From Microbulbifer sp. GL-2 (GTDB lineage Bacteria > Pseudomonadota > Gammaproteobacteria > Pseudomonadales > Cellvibrionaceae), in NCBI RefSeq assembly GCF_007183175.1, contig NZ_AP019807.1:1057001-1121000 (forward strand): DNA of 64,000 bases, in the 5' to 3' direction. The notes under the pieces are model-generated. The model was not told the DNA's origin. It made no database searches and saw only the letters and a list, made by a program, of their open reading frames with translations. Both the position numbers and the translations under genes were made by a program. Positions 7,181 through 18,827 of this stretch are shown here, in pieces (the first letter of the stretch is position 1; the number at the start of each line of letters is the position of its first letter).

Positions 7181-9160
7181 ATGGCCGGCAAGATCCCCCA
7201 GCACTTTATCGATGATCTGCTCGCAAGGGCGGATATCGTCGAGCTGGTGGACAGCCGAGTCAAACTGCGTAAAACCGGCAAAAACTATTCCGCCTGCTGC
7301 CCTTTCCACGATGAAAAGTCCCCATCATTCACCGTAAGCCCGGACAAGCAGTTTTACTACTGCTTCGGCTGTGGCGCCAATGGCAATGCCATCGGCTTCC
7401 TGATGGAGTACGACCGCCTGCCCTTCCCCGAGGCGGTGGAAAAGCTCGCGGCGACCCGCGGTCTTGAGGTGCCCCGTGAGCAGCTGGCACCGGGGCAGGA
7501 GAAGCGCCAGAGGGAGAGCCAATCTCTCTACCAGCTCACGGAGAAAGCCACCGACTACTATCGCGAGCAGCTGCGCAGCCACCCGGCTGCCGGCAATGCC
7601 GTAGCCTATCTGCGAAACCGCGGCGTATCCGGTGAGGTTGCCCGGGACTTCGGCATCGGCTTGGCACCGCCGGGCTGGGATAACCTGTTGAACTCCTTGG
7701 CTGACTCCCCCGAGAAAGCCGACCAACTGGAGCTGGCGGGCCTTGCTATCCGCCGCCAGGACAGCGATGGCAACACCAAGCCTGGCGGGCGTCACCACTA
7801 CGATCGCTTCCGCAACCGCATAATTTTTCCGATTCGCGACCAGCGAGGCCGCACCATTGCATTCGGCGGACGGGTGCTGGGCGACGACAAACCCAAATAC
7901 CTGAACTCACCGGAAACCCCGATCTTCCACAAGAGCCGTGAACTTTATGGCCTTTGGGAAGCGCGCCAGGCCAACCGCGATCTCGAACGCCTGATTGTGG
8001 TGGAAGGCTATATGGATGTGGTCGCATTGGCACAGTTCGATATCCGCTGTGCCGTAGCCACACTGGGCACCGCCTGTGGTGAAGAGCATATCCAACTGGC
8101 CTTTCGCCACACCGCCGAGCTGCTATTTTGCTTTGATGGCGACCGCGCCGGTCGCTCCGCAGCACGTCGCGCCCTGGAATCCGCCCTGCCACATATGCAG
8201 GATGGGCGCAGCCTGCGTTTTCTGCTATTGCCGGAGGGAGAGGATCCAGACACCCTGGTACGCCAGCTTGGCGGGGAGCGCTTCCAGCAATTAATTCAAG
8301 AGCAAGCCCTGCCGCTGGAGGACTTCCTCTTTGACCTGCTCAGCGAAGATATCAATCTGCAGACCATGGATGGCCGCGCGCGCCTATCCAAACTGACCGC
8401 ACCCCTACTGGATCTACTGCCGGAAGGCGTCTACCGTCAGCTGATGTTCCAGCAGCTCGCTTCGCGCACAGGCCTCGACAAAGAGACCCTGCAAGAGGTT
8501 ATCCATGCTGAAAAGGCGCGCAGCGCCCAAGTTCAGCAGGCCCAACCCCAGCATGCCGTTGCCGCCGAACAGGAACACATGGCACCGCTAGAGTCCAACC
8601 AGGACATCCAGCACCGCACACCACCTGAGCCCTGGCCACGCGAGAGTGATCCCTATCTGGAAGTGACCTCTCCACAGGCAGGTAACGGCCTGCGCCGCAG
8701 TAGCCAATATCGTCTGCCGCCGGAGCGAATGCTGATCGCTCTCCTCCTGCATCATCCACAGCTTTCGGCCCAAATTGAGGATTTGGAACACTTTCGCAGT
8801 AGCAGTGATCCCGATCTCGCCCTGTTTGCCCAACTTGTAGAGCTGCTCAGGAGCCGCCCCGAGTACAACCTCAATCAGCTGCTTGGATACTGGCGCGCGC
8901 ACCACGGCGCCGAGTCCTGCGACACCTTGGCCAAACTCGCTGCCTCGCAGCTAGTATCTGGCGTTCGTCAGCTCGCCCAGGGCAGCAGTAACCTGGAATA
9001 CGATCCGCAAACCGAATTCAGCGACTGCCTGCAGCGCCTGGCGCAATCCGCTGACAAGCAGCGCAAGCGAAATCTGCTCGCCCAATTGAAAAGCGGAACC
9101 CAGCTCAGCCAGGAAGAACAACTGGCACTATTAGCCAACTGGCGAAGAAAAGACAATTAA
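7181..9160 (+). CDS. dnaG: DNA primase
   Basis: DnaG makes the RNA primers for lagging-strand replication and works with the DnaB helicase. The 659-residue protein has the N-terminal CHC2 zinc finger (Cys40, His43, Cys61, Cys64 in CCPFHDEKSPSF and FYYCFGCGANGNAIGF). The TOPRIM catalytic core follows, with EGYMDVVALAQF and CFDGDRAGRSAARRAL. A C-terminal helicase-binding domain ends near LLANWRRKD. A Gln/Pro-rich linker around residues 445-500 separates core and C-terminal domain. GCGGAG precedes the ATG. The gene lies between yqeY and rpoD. Confidence 0.98.
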   Translation: MAGKIPQHFIDDLLARADIVELVDSRVKLRKTGKNYSACCPFHDEKSPSFTVSPDKQFYYCFGCGANGNAIGFLMEYDRLPFPEAVEKLAATRGLEVPREQLAPGQEKRQRESQSLYQLTEKATDYYREQLRSHPAAGNAVAYLRNRGVSGEVARDFGIGLAPPGWDNLLNSLADSPEKADQLELAGLAIRRQDSDGNTKPGGRHHYDRFRNRIIFPIRDQRGRTIAFGGRVLGDDKPKYLNSPETPIFHKSRELYGLWEARQANRDLERLIVVEGYMDVVALAQFDIRCAVATLGTACGEEHIQLAFRHTAELLFCFDGDRAGRSAARRALESALPHMQDGRSLRFLLLPEGEDPDTLVRQLGGERFQQLIQEQALPLEDFLFDLLSEDINLQTMDGRARLSKLTAPLLDLLPEGVYRQLMFQQLASRTGLDKETLQEVIHAEKARSAQVQQAQPQHAVAAEQEHMAPLESNQDIQHRTPPEPWPRESDPYLEVTSPQAGNGLRRSSQYRLPPERMLIALLLHHPQLSAQIEDLEHFRSSSDPDLALFAQLVELLRSRPEYNLNQLLGYWRAHHGAESCDTLAKLAASQLVSGVRQLAQGSSNLEYDPQTEFSDCLQRLAQSADKQRKRNLLAQLKSGTQLSQEEQLALLANWRRKDN

Positions 9161-9265
9161 TCTGCATTAACCCCTTGAAAACTGTGGGCTCAACACTATA
9201 TTCACTCTCCCCCGCCGGGCGGGAACGGGAACCCCAGCACCCTAAACGTCGCACTTGGCCGTCGC

Positions 9266-9308
9266 TTGACAGCTAAAGTGGTTATTGCTAGTGCATATAC
9301 GCTATAAT
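9266..9308 (+). promoter_or_regulatory. Promoter region of rpoD
   Basis: A perfect TTGACA (9266-9271) and a perfect TATAAT (9303-9308) both occur, but they are 31 bases apart, too far to act as one promoter. TTATTG (9282-9287) gives a 15-base spacing to the TATAAT. More than one start site is likely. An internal rpoD promoter after dnaG is usual for this operon. Confidence 0.55.
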
Positions 9309-9355
9309 CCCGCGTCTTTGTCCCGTATTTTCATCCCCAGAATTCAGGGTTGTGC

Positions 9356-11224
<1,869 letters not shown>

Positions 11225-11232
11225 GCACCAAC

Positions 11233-11261
11233 AAAAAAGCCCGGTTCGACCGGGCTTTTTT
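11233..11261 (+). terminator. Rho-independent terminator of rpoD
   Basis: AAAAAAGCCCGGT and ACCGGGCTTTTTT form a perfect stem around TCG, eight bases after the rpoD stop. Confidence 0.95.
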
Positions 11262-11314
11262 ATGTGACACAATCTAGACCACCCGCAAGGGCCTACGGAT
11301 GGCAGGAGAGCAGC

Positions 11315-11734
11315 ATGCAAAAAGAAGTCGCCAACAAGCAGGAAAAGTCTGAAGAAGTCATCAACAAACCCGGTAAGAAAGGCGTCGCCCGTTTGATTGC
11401 CGCCGCAAGGTATTCAAGTGAGGGACTCGCCGCTGCCTGGCGCAATGAAGAAGCCTTCCGCATAGAAGTCATCCTCCTCATCTTCATTCTCCCGCTGGCC
11501 CTCTGGGTCGGTGAGACACCGGCAGAGCGTGCCATACTGGTCGCGGTAAGCCTGGTGGTACTACCTCTGGAGCTAATCAACAGCGCCATTGAAGCCACTG
11601 TGGACCGAATAGGCCCGGAGAAGCACTCGCTGGCCAAGATCGCCAAAGACACAGGCTCTGCCGCCGTAGCCGTTGCCTTGGTCTCATGGCTGATAGTTTG
11701 GGGTTGCATAGTGATACCCAAGCTGCTGATCTGA
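11315..11734 (+). CDS. dgkA: Diacylglycerol kinase
   Basis: DgkA is the small integral-membrane kinase that recycles diacylglycerol to phosphatidic acid using ATP. The C-terminal 115 residues carry three membrane helices and the signature ELINSAIEATVDRIGPEKHS with the catalytic Glu and the Asn-Ser-Ala-Ile-Glu core. A Lys/Glu-rich cytoplasmic extension of about 20 residues precedes it. The ATG at 11315 follows AGGAGAG; the longer frame from 11264 would run through the rpoD terminator region. Only the neighbouring housekeeping genes give context. Confidence 0.95.
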   Translation: MQKEVANKQEKSEEVINKPGKKGVARLIAAARYSSEGLAAAWRNEEAFRIEVILLIFILPLALWVGETPAERAILVAVSLVVLPLELINSAIEATVDRIGPEKHSLAKIAKDTGSAAVAVALVSWLIVWGCIVIPKLLI

Positions 11735-11748
11735 CTGTGCCCGACAGT

Positions 11749-11781
11749 AAAAAACGGGGAGGGTCCAACCTTCCATTTTTT
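11749..11781 (+). terminator. Terminator after dgkA
   Basis: AAAAAAC-GGGGAGG and CCTTCC-ATTTTTT form an imperfect stem (one wobble and a bulge) around GTCCAA, 14 bases after the dgkA stop, with A and T runs at its base. Confidence 0.65.
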
Positions 11782-12029
11782 AATCAGAACAAACGTACCA
11801 GTTGAGTACTCTAAATCAGACTGGCGTACCAACAATTAAAATTGATCAATTTCATGGCTCTGAATCTGAAGTAATCGGCACATCAGAGTGAGTACGAAAA
11901 ATAGCCGATAAAAATTTCAGCATTTAGCAAATGCCAAAGAAGGAAATCTCTGCCACAAAGACGTTGATTTGAAAGGGAAAATCTTGTACTTTTGCCAACC
12001 GCTTGCAACGATCCCCGCAAGCAATGTGT

Positions 12030-12106
12030 GGGCCCTTAGCTCAGTTGGTTAGAGCATCCGACTCATAATCGGCAGGTCCTGGGTTCGAGTCCCGGAGGGC
12101 CCACCA
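12030..12106 (+). tRNA. tRNA with CAU anticodon, probably tRNA-Ile2 (lysidine-modified)
   Basis: The cloverleaf is complete: acceptor GGGCCCT/AGGGCCC, D arm GCTC...GAGC, anticodon loop CTCATAA with CAT at 12064-12066, T arm with GGTTCGAGTCC, and encoded CCA. A CAU anticodon could be elongator Met or Ile2. Acceptor pairs C4-G69, C5-G68 and C6-G67 match the E. coli ileX tRNA, in which they help TilS recognise the substrate, rather than elongator Met. E. coli ileX also lies just downstream of rpoD. A small hairpin (GCTTGC/GCAAGC, 12001-12022) precedes it. Confidence 0.9.
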
Positions 12107-12991
12107 TTTTATCTGTAAGCCTCCTACTCTGTGAGTAAATGCAGCGGTAAGTTGTCGCAATACGATATCTTACGATCACTAGTGCCCAGCATTTCATACA
12201 AAAAATCTATCAGTTATATCAGCATGACGACTTGTAGCCTCTAAGTTTCAGTTCACCTTTTGCTAAGCACTCCGTAAATTCCCACCTCTTCCGAGCCGGT
12301 TTTAAGATATTTGGTTCCGCCATAATATGGGATCAGTCCAACTGGGCGACTTTTTGAGGTGCGGCGCTGAAAGTACCAGGTTCATTTTATGCTGTAGCGA
12401 GCTTTTGTTACGTTTACGATGATCTCTTTTCGCCTTTCCATACAATTAAGAATTACTCTTCAATTCTTTTCGAAAGGCGCTCTAAAGAAACCCTTTACTA
12501 ATGACAAACTTATTCACATTTTCAGGCCCAGCCTCCGGCTTCATTTGTTTGGGAAAAGCCTCATCAAAATACCGTGAGAACTCCGATAGATATATCCGTA
12601 AATCGTTTTTCAACATTTAAGTTAAACTATTTTGTCAGCTGTTGTGCAGATTACAGGGCTTCCTCCACCATCCCGACAATTAAATAGCATATTCAAATCA
12701 ACTGCAGAGGATCGAATACTTCCCCCAAGTTCTCAATTGAAACATTATGCCGACAAGAATATCAGTCAATATTTATCGGGGTATAGGCTCTATAGAATTT
12801 TCCTAAGCTCCCGGGGAAGTAGATAATAAAAACTAATAACTGTATCTCACGCCAACTTGATGGAAAGTAATAGAGTTACTAGTAATTTTGCTCCATAAAC
12901 TATGCAAGCTTAATCTCAGTGGATCAAGATATTATTCAAAGACATCAATACCGCTCATCATATAATCACATTCTGTGCACGAATTTAAAGA
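12107..12991. other. AT-rich intergenic stretch without a supported gene
   Basis: About 880 bases follow the tRNA. Short open frames exist (for example 12632-12826, plus strand) but lack a ribosome site and protein-like composition. I see no tRNA-end repeat, integrase or insertion-sequence end. Confidence 0.6.
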
Positions 12992-13993
12992 TTAAATATT
13001 TTTCCAACGTTTGTAAGAATCCTCAAAAGCAATTATTGTCGAAAATCCCAGCGCTCTTGCAATTTGTATTTTTTCCATGGACTTGACATCAAGAGAATCC
13101 AACCTCTCTTTGCGAGCTAAATCTAATATACGCCTGAAAGACGTGTTTTGTGTGTTTAGACGAATCTGCAAAGAGCGTTTATTAACTTGTAGAATGTCCG
13201 CCAAAAAATCCAGGCTGGCCGCCCCCTCAGGTAAATAATCTTTGATAATATCCTTGCATCGATCAGGCAAAGATTCATCTGACTTCATCTTCTGAAGTTG
13301 TTTTTTAGCGGTCAATTTATTAAAATCAAGAGAGGATTTACCTGGACTGCATAATTCTTTATCAAGAATAGAGTTGTCAAAACTGATGCAATTTTTTTGA
13401 TGTCCGAACTCAATGGGAACATTAATTAATGATACTGCGCTATTCATCAATGCCGGGTTATGATGAGCGAAATGAATTACCGGGAGGCAGCTTTCATAAT
13501 CGACAACAATATCTGAAACTAGTTTGAAGATGATTCCAATATTCATTTCGACTTGTTGCTCGGTAAATGGAGAAAAGCTAGGTATTAAAATATCAAAGCT
13601 GGAGCGTTCAGCCCCCTTGCTGAATAACCCTTGATAACCCTGTGTGCCAAGTTGCTGAAATTGAGTACCAAGGCTGACAAGGTGGCGAACGGTAGGGCAA
13701 GCCATTAAGACATGAGCAAATGCCTGAATACTGGAAATTGATACATCTAGACCGGTACGAAATGCTATTGTTTTATCGCTGAAGTAGTCGGATACATCTT
13801 GAAGTGCTTGCCCTGTCAGCCTGACCGGTACACGATGTTGCAAGCTCTGTAACTTAGGGTAATGCTCACCGTATATATTCTTTAACCTATCTTTAGGAAA
13901 CCCTAATTGTTGCCAGTATTGTACGTGGCGATAAGTCGAAGTTGCCAACCCTGTTGGCTCAGAAGCATATTTTTCCTGAATGTTGGTAGTCAT
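12992..13993 (-). CDS. AraC-family transcriptional regulator
   Basis: The 333-residue protein has the layout of GadX/OruR-like AraC proteins: a long N-terminal arabinose-binding-like sensing domain (residues about 20-200) and a C-terminal double helix-turn-helix (about 250-330). The HTH includes SLDFLADILQVNKRSLQIRL and, in the second helix pair, RALGFSTIIAFEDSYKRW, the usual AraC ending. It stands alone in AT-rich DNA; its nearest downstream gene on the other strand is the large lipoprotein at 15073. It may regulate that enzyme, but the sequence does not show this. No strong Shine-Dalgarno site is visible. Confidence 0.9.
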   Translation of the reverse strand: MTTNIQEKYASEPTGLATSTYRHVQYWQQLGFPKDRLKNIYGEHYPKLQSLQHRVPVRLTGQALQDVSDYFSDKTIAFRTGLDVSISSIQAFAHVLMACPTVRHLVSLGTQFQQLGTQGYQGLFSKGAERSSFDILIPSFSPFTEQQVEMNIGIIFKLVSDIVVDYESCLPVIHFAHHNPALMNSAVSLINVPIEFGHQKNCISFDNSILDKELCSPGKSSLDFNKLTAKKQLQKMKSDESLPDRCKDIIKDYLPEGAASLDFLADILQVNKRSLQIRLNTQNTSFRRILDLARKERLDSLDVKSMEKIQIARALGFSTIIAFEDSYKRWKNI

Positions 13994-15072
13994 ACTGAAT
14001 CTTTTGTACTGCTAACTATCTATTGAATCAGTCAAAAATTATAACTAGATTATTTTTATCAACTGATTAACCTAATGTTTAAAGTGACGCATTATAGTAT
14101 GAATTCAACATTCAAAGTGTGAATTTCAACCAATTTTTACTGGCCAATGATTAGATACAGCAAGGCAAGATTTAGTCACTTAAGCAAACAATAACTCTTT
14201 AATGTGCTGGTAAGCATATTTTTAGTTTTAGTTGAACATTAGGGGAAAATTGATGCCCCAAAAAACAGAAATTTGACTAATAAATGATATCCAACTTTTC
14301 CTAAGGCAGCTAAATAGTTACTCCATTGGTGTATAAGCTCAATACTTGTCACAGCATACCAAACTCTAACTTGTCCGCACGAGACACTACTGGCACATAA
14401 ACAGAAGAACTTTCTACTTAATAGTTTATTCCAAATTAAACATATCAACGCCAGTTTTCATACGACCTACAGAACTTTATTAATATATTTAATGTCTAGG
14501 AAAATTGGCTACCCCCAAATGGTCCATTCATTTATATATCGATAATATGCATTTATGGTAATAGCCGTCTACTGATATGAGAGGTATCACAACACTAAAG
14601 TTTATTTTTTCTACGTTATACTGGTGAGTAAGCATACTCAGTATATCCAGGTGCAAGAATATCGTTTTCATATGTTTACGATGGATACTTCCCTAGAAAT
14701 AAATATAGACTGGTCGGACAATACTATATTTTCAACTTTCCTAGACGCTTCAGGCTTCCAAGAAGAATAAAATAATTACTCCTATAAAGATATTTATATA
14801 AATTTTATCCTTTTCTTAAGAGCCAGCAAGTGTGAACTGGATATCATTGAATTAGAAATAAGCCTTATTAAAAAATGAAAATAAACTTTTTTTTTCATCA
14901 AACTATTAGCTGTGGAACTAGTCCTGGCTGCATGTGACTGAATTCACGGCCGGTATGTATATATGCGATTTATTATCTAACCAGTGCTGCATGTAGTAGC
15001 CAGTTTCTACATATCTATTAATGTCTGTAATTAGTAAACAATTATTTTCTTCTAAAGTTGAGAATACTAGAA
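13994..15072. other. AT-rich intergenic region between AraC gene and lipoprotein gene
   Basis: Roughly 1.08 kb with many stop codons in all frames and long A/T runs. The open frame at 14239-14448 (minus) shows no family features. It should contain the promoters of both flanking divergent genes, but I could not pick a convincing -35/-10 pair. Confidence 0.6.
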
Positions 15073-18000
15073 ATGAATAACAGCAGCTTGCCTCTGGCAG
15101 TTCTGATTAGCGCCGTATTAGCGGGTTGTGGTGGCGGTTCGTCATCCGACAAATCCGATGATGATATTAATCCTCCTGTGGTAAATCCAGATAATGGAAA
15201 TCCCACCAACCCTAATCCATCAAACCCAGATGAGGGTCTAATAATATCATCAATTACATTGGTAAATTCACAATCAAATTCAGATATTCTTTTGCTATCT
15301 AACGGTGCAGAGATCAATCTAAGTGAGGTTGGGAGGCAATTAAATATACGCGCAAACAGTGATCAGGCAGAGAGCATCGTATTTGAGTTAACGGGCGCTC
15401 AGACGTACGGTATGATTGAAAGCGAACCGCCCTATGCTCTATTTGGTGATGATCAAGGTAATTTTAATCATTGGATCCCCACAATCGGTAATTACACTCT
15501 CACAGCAACTCCCTATTCGCAGGATAACGGTACAGGTTCAGCCGGTACCAGTACCTCTATTTCATTTACAGTGAAACAGGACGATGTAACCGATCCAACA
15601 GACCCTACGGACCCACCAGGACCTGTCGACCCAGATGATATCAGTAACAGTGAACACTGTACTGTCTCTGGTACTCTAGAAAAATGGCACCGTGTCACAA
15701 TCACCTGTGATGATTTATTTGCATCAGAAAATAATGATGCCACTTTTACCGACTATCGGTTTAATGCCATATTCACACAAGGCAATCTGTCTTATACCGT
15801 GCCTGGGCATTTTGCCGCTGATGGTGATGCTGCCAATACTGGTGCAACAGAGGGAACAAAGTGGCGTGCCTACTTTTCACCGCCAACTTCAGGCAAATGG
15901 ATTTTTAAAATATCCATGAGACAAGGAAGCCAAGTTGCGGTTGACCTAGATACTAATGCAGGTAATGCCATCTCATTTGATGGTGAAAGCGGTCATTTTC
16001 CTATATTACAATCCACAGCACCTGCACTTGATATGAGGAGTAAGGGGTTACTGGTACATAAAAAAGGAACCCGTTACCTACAACATTTAGGAGACAAATC
16101 GGTATACATCGAAGGTGGAATGGACAGCCCTGAAAATATTTTTGGTTATTCCGATTTTGATAACACGACAAAAAACCAGAACGTGGGATCCTGTAAAGGG
16201 ATTTTACATAATTTCGAGCCCCATCATGATGATTGGAATAATGGAGATCCTACCTGGAAGGGTGACAAAGGGAAAAATATCATCGGTCTGGTTAACTATA
16301 TTGCAGAAAAAAATGTTAATGCAATTTACATCATGGCAAACACAGAAAGTGGTGACGGTTGTGATGCCCACCCATGGTCAGTATACGATGGTAATCATCG
16401 CGCTTTTGATGTCAGCAAATTGGATCAATGGGAAGTTGTAATGGATCACATGACCAGAAAAGGTATGTTGATTCACTTTATGACCCAGGAAACAGAAAAT
16501 AATAAGATTCTGAACAATGGTAATTTAGGACTTGAAAGAAAATTATACTATCGTGAAATGATTTCTCGTTTTGGTCATCACCCCGCCTTGCAGTGGAACA
16601 TGGGGGAAGAAACAACCCTTAGCCAAGAACAACATAAAGCTTTTGCTAAATACTTAAAAGATGTTGACCCTTACGATCATCCCACTCTGCTTCATACCTA
16701 TGGTGGGCAATGGGACAAACACTATCGTCCTTTGTTGGGAGATAGTAACTTTGATGGTCCAAGTATTCAGATTGGTGACATTCCTAGCGATGCAAATCAT
16801 CGAAATGCCCCTTATCAGATGAGTAGGAAGTGGCTAAATGAATCTCAAAATAATAACCATCTCTGGTATGTTACCTTCACTGAAGCATCAGGTGGACAAG
16901 CACCGGTTCCACATTCTGATGTTACTCAAATTCAGCGGGTCAATTGGATGTGGGGCAGTGTCATGGGAGGTGGTGCCGGATTTGAGTGGTACTTAAAAAA
17001 TCCTGGTTCCGGTCATGCGTATGATTTAGCCGTAGAGAACCTGAGAGAATTTAATAACCATTGGGAGCAAACTGGTCACTTTGTAAGATTTTTTAATGAT
17101 ATTCTGCAAAACCAATTTGAAGTTAATCTACACAGTCTAAATGTAGATAATGAAGTAACTTCAACCAATAACGACTGGGTCCTTTCAGATAGCGGTAGTG
17201 CCTACTTGATCTACTTGCGCGAAGGTGGTACGACCAATATTGAGATTTCAAATGCTAATATTTACAATGTTCACTGGTTTAATCCGAGAACTGGCCAATT
17301 GTCAACAGGTAACCAACTTGACGGAATAGGGACTCATAGCATTGGAAATGCCCCAACGGAAAACAACCAGGATTGGGCTGTAATAATCAAAGCGGATGAC
17401 GCAAACAACGATGTACATCCGGATATTGTGCAAATTATTCCGATTAATCCCAGTGATGTTCTGCTCGAGCCGCAAATTAACTGGAAAGACAGCTACTCCA
17501 TTGGTGATCAATGTTTCTGTGATTCAAACTTTGACCATAATATTGCCGATGTCATGGTCTCGACTGACCAAGGATATATGACAGTTAAAGAGGCCTGTGC
17601 TTTAATCGGACCAGGACCTGGATCGTCTGGTCGCCCAAAATACAATGACGTACAATGCGGCAACGGTCCAGCAAATGATGCAGGTGATGAAGATTATTGT
17701 CCTGGCCGTGTAGATATTGGTAAAGATGGGTGCGGTCATATTGGTCCTATCTGGAATTTCAATAAAATAGATCCCGGTCAGCCAAAAGGTGACTACACAG
17801 AACAAAATGGCCTGGTTATTATCGAGGTAGAAAATACCTATTCAAATTTAGGTGAATGGTTAAAGAAAACAAATATAGGTGATCATACCGGAAGTGGTTA
17901 TCTTGAGTTTAATGGCAATACACCATTAAATGGTCCACCAAAATCTCCTCTAGAATACACCTTCAATGTTACAAGAAGTGGCTTGTATTATTTGCACCTG

Positions 18001-18387
18001 CATGCAGCAAAAGAAAACTTAACTTATAATGGCGAATTCCGTACGGATATTGCAAATGATGCTTACTTTCGATTAGAAGGTGATTATGAAGCAGGACCAA
18101 ATGCTGGGAACAGCCATGGCAAAGATGCTCCCCTTGAACTATTAAAGCGAGATACAAAGTTCTTTGGTGGAGAACACAATAAGTTTGTCTGGGTATCAGG
18201 TAATCATTTTGATCCAGGTGGTCATGACAATAAACGTGTAGCCGTTTATAAACTAAAATCCGGCGAGACATATAAACTGGTTATGTCAGGTCGTTCACAA
18301 AAATTCAAAGTTGACAGGATTGTTTTTCGTCATATTGATGTGCCTACATCGGAGGCAGAAAACAAAAATAAACCGGAAACTATTTAG
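15073..18387 (+). CDS. Large surface lipoprotein with DUF5060, glycosidase-like TIM barrel and carbohydrate-binding-like C-terminus
   Basis: The 1104-residue protein has a lipobox (LISAVLAGC, Cys19) followed by Gly/Ser/Asp, and Pro/Asn/Asp/Thr linkers. The order after that is: a DUF5060-like beta domain (about 195-300), a TIM-barrel region (about 325-660), a collagen-binding-2-like strand set (YNVHWFNPRTGQL), a Cys-rich segment (about 815-890, at least six Cys), and a CBM-like C-terminal domain (IEVENT...YKLVMSGRSQKFKVDRIVF). Candidate catalytic acids are Glu512/Glu513 in LQWNMGEE and Glu604 in VTFTEASG, the pattern of clan-A glycosidases related to DUF4038 enzymes. It probably degrades a polysaccharide at the cell surface; the substrate is unknown. 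An upstream TTG (15058) is a weaker start. Confidence 0.85.
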   Translation: MNNSSLPLAVLISAVLAGCGGGSSSDKSDDDINPPVVNPDNGNPTNPNPSNPDEGLIISSITLVNSQSNSDILLLSNGAEINLSEVGRQLNIRANSDQAESIVFELTGAQTYGMIESEPPYALFGDDQGNFNHWIPTIGNYTLTATPYSQDNGTGSAGTSTSISFTVKQDDVTDPTDPTDPPGPVDPDDISNSEHCTVSGTLEKWHRVTITCDDLFASENNDATFTDYRFNAIFTQGNLSYTVPGHFAADGDAANTGATEGTKWRAYFSPPTSGKWIFKISMRQGSQVAVDLDTNAGNAISFDGESGHFPILQSTAPALDMRSKGLLVHKKGTRYLQHLGDKSVYIEGGMDSPENIFGYSDFDNTTKNQNVGSCKGILHNFEPHHDDWNNGDPTWKGDKGKNIIGLVNYIAEKNVNAIYIMANTESGDGCDAHPWSVYDGNHRAFDVSKLDQWEVVMDHMTRKGMLIHFMTQETENNKILNNGNLGLERKLYYREMISRFGHHPALQWNMGEETTLSQEQHKAFAKYLKDVDPYDHPTLLHTYGGQWDKHYRPLLGDSNFDGPSIQIGDIPSDANHRNAPYQMSRKWLNESQNNNHLWYVTFTEASGGQAPVPHSDVTQIQRVNWMWGSVMGGGAGFEWYLKNPGSGHAYDLAVENLREFNNHWEQTGHFVRFFNDILQNQFEVNLHSLNVDNEVTSTNNDWVLSDSGSAYLIYLREGGTTNIEISNANIYNVHWFNPRTGQLSTGNQLDGIGTHSIGNAPTENNQDWAVIIKADDANNDVHPDIVQIIPINPSDVLLEPQINWKDSYSIGDQCFCDSNFDHNIADVMVSTDQGYMTVKEACALIGPGPGSSGRPKYNDVQCGNGPANDAGDEDYCPGRVDIGKDGCGHIGPIWNFNKIDPGQPKGDYTEQNGLVIIEVENTYSNLGEWLKKTNIGDHTGSGYLEFNGNTPLNGPPKSPLEYTFNVTRSGLYYLHLHAAKENLTYNGEFRTDIANDAYFRLEGDYEAGPNAGNSHGKDAPLELLKRDTKFFGGEHNKFVWVSGNHFDPGGHDNKRVAVYKLKSGETYKLVMSGRSQKFKVDRIVFRHIDVPTSEAENKNKPETI

Positions 18388-18405
18388 CAGCAGAAATTTA
18401 TACTT

Positions 18406-18425
18406 AGAGCCATGGATGGCTCTTT
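18406..18425 (+). terminator. Terminator after the lipoprotein gene
   Basis: AGAGCCAT and ATGGCTCT are perfectly complementary, followed by TTTGATTT, 18 bases after the stop. The 400 bases up to the next gene (minus strand, ending at 18828) hold nothing else that I can support. Confidence 0.6.
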
Positions 18426-18827
18426 GATTTGGATTAAGCTAGATTAACTCCGCAAAATCTTGATTAGCTCTCTTATGATAGAGAGGTTACTGGTTTTGGT
18501 AACATTGACTTGAAAGAGTCACCTACTAAAAACCCGATAGTGGTCAGATCAAGTCTGAGCTAATATAGACATTAATAATCATGAAAACCACTCAGCTCGC
18601 GTTTCTCTCGATAATCATTAACAGTGATTCAATCGTATTTACATGCATTTTACTGAAAAATAGTATAAGTCAATAATTTAGATGCAACTTTTTTACAAAG
18701 ACATCGAGCCCGCTAGTCTTAAAAGATCATTTTCTCGTAAAAATCAATACAGATTTACTTTTTATACCCCTCCAAGCGATATCCAGCCTCAAATCTCTAC
18801 ATTAACTTTCCTAAACATAAGTTCTAT

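Noticed and set aside
12632..12826. 64-codon frame after the tRNA
   Set aside because: No ribosome site, no protein-like features, and surrounded by stop-rich AT DNA.
12107..12991. Search for a tRNA-end repeat (attachment site) marking an integrated element
   Set aside because: No second copy of the tRNA 3' end and no integrase was found by eye in the following 15 kb.
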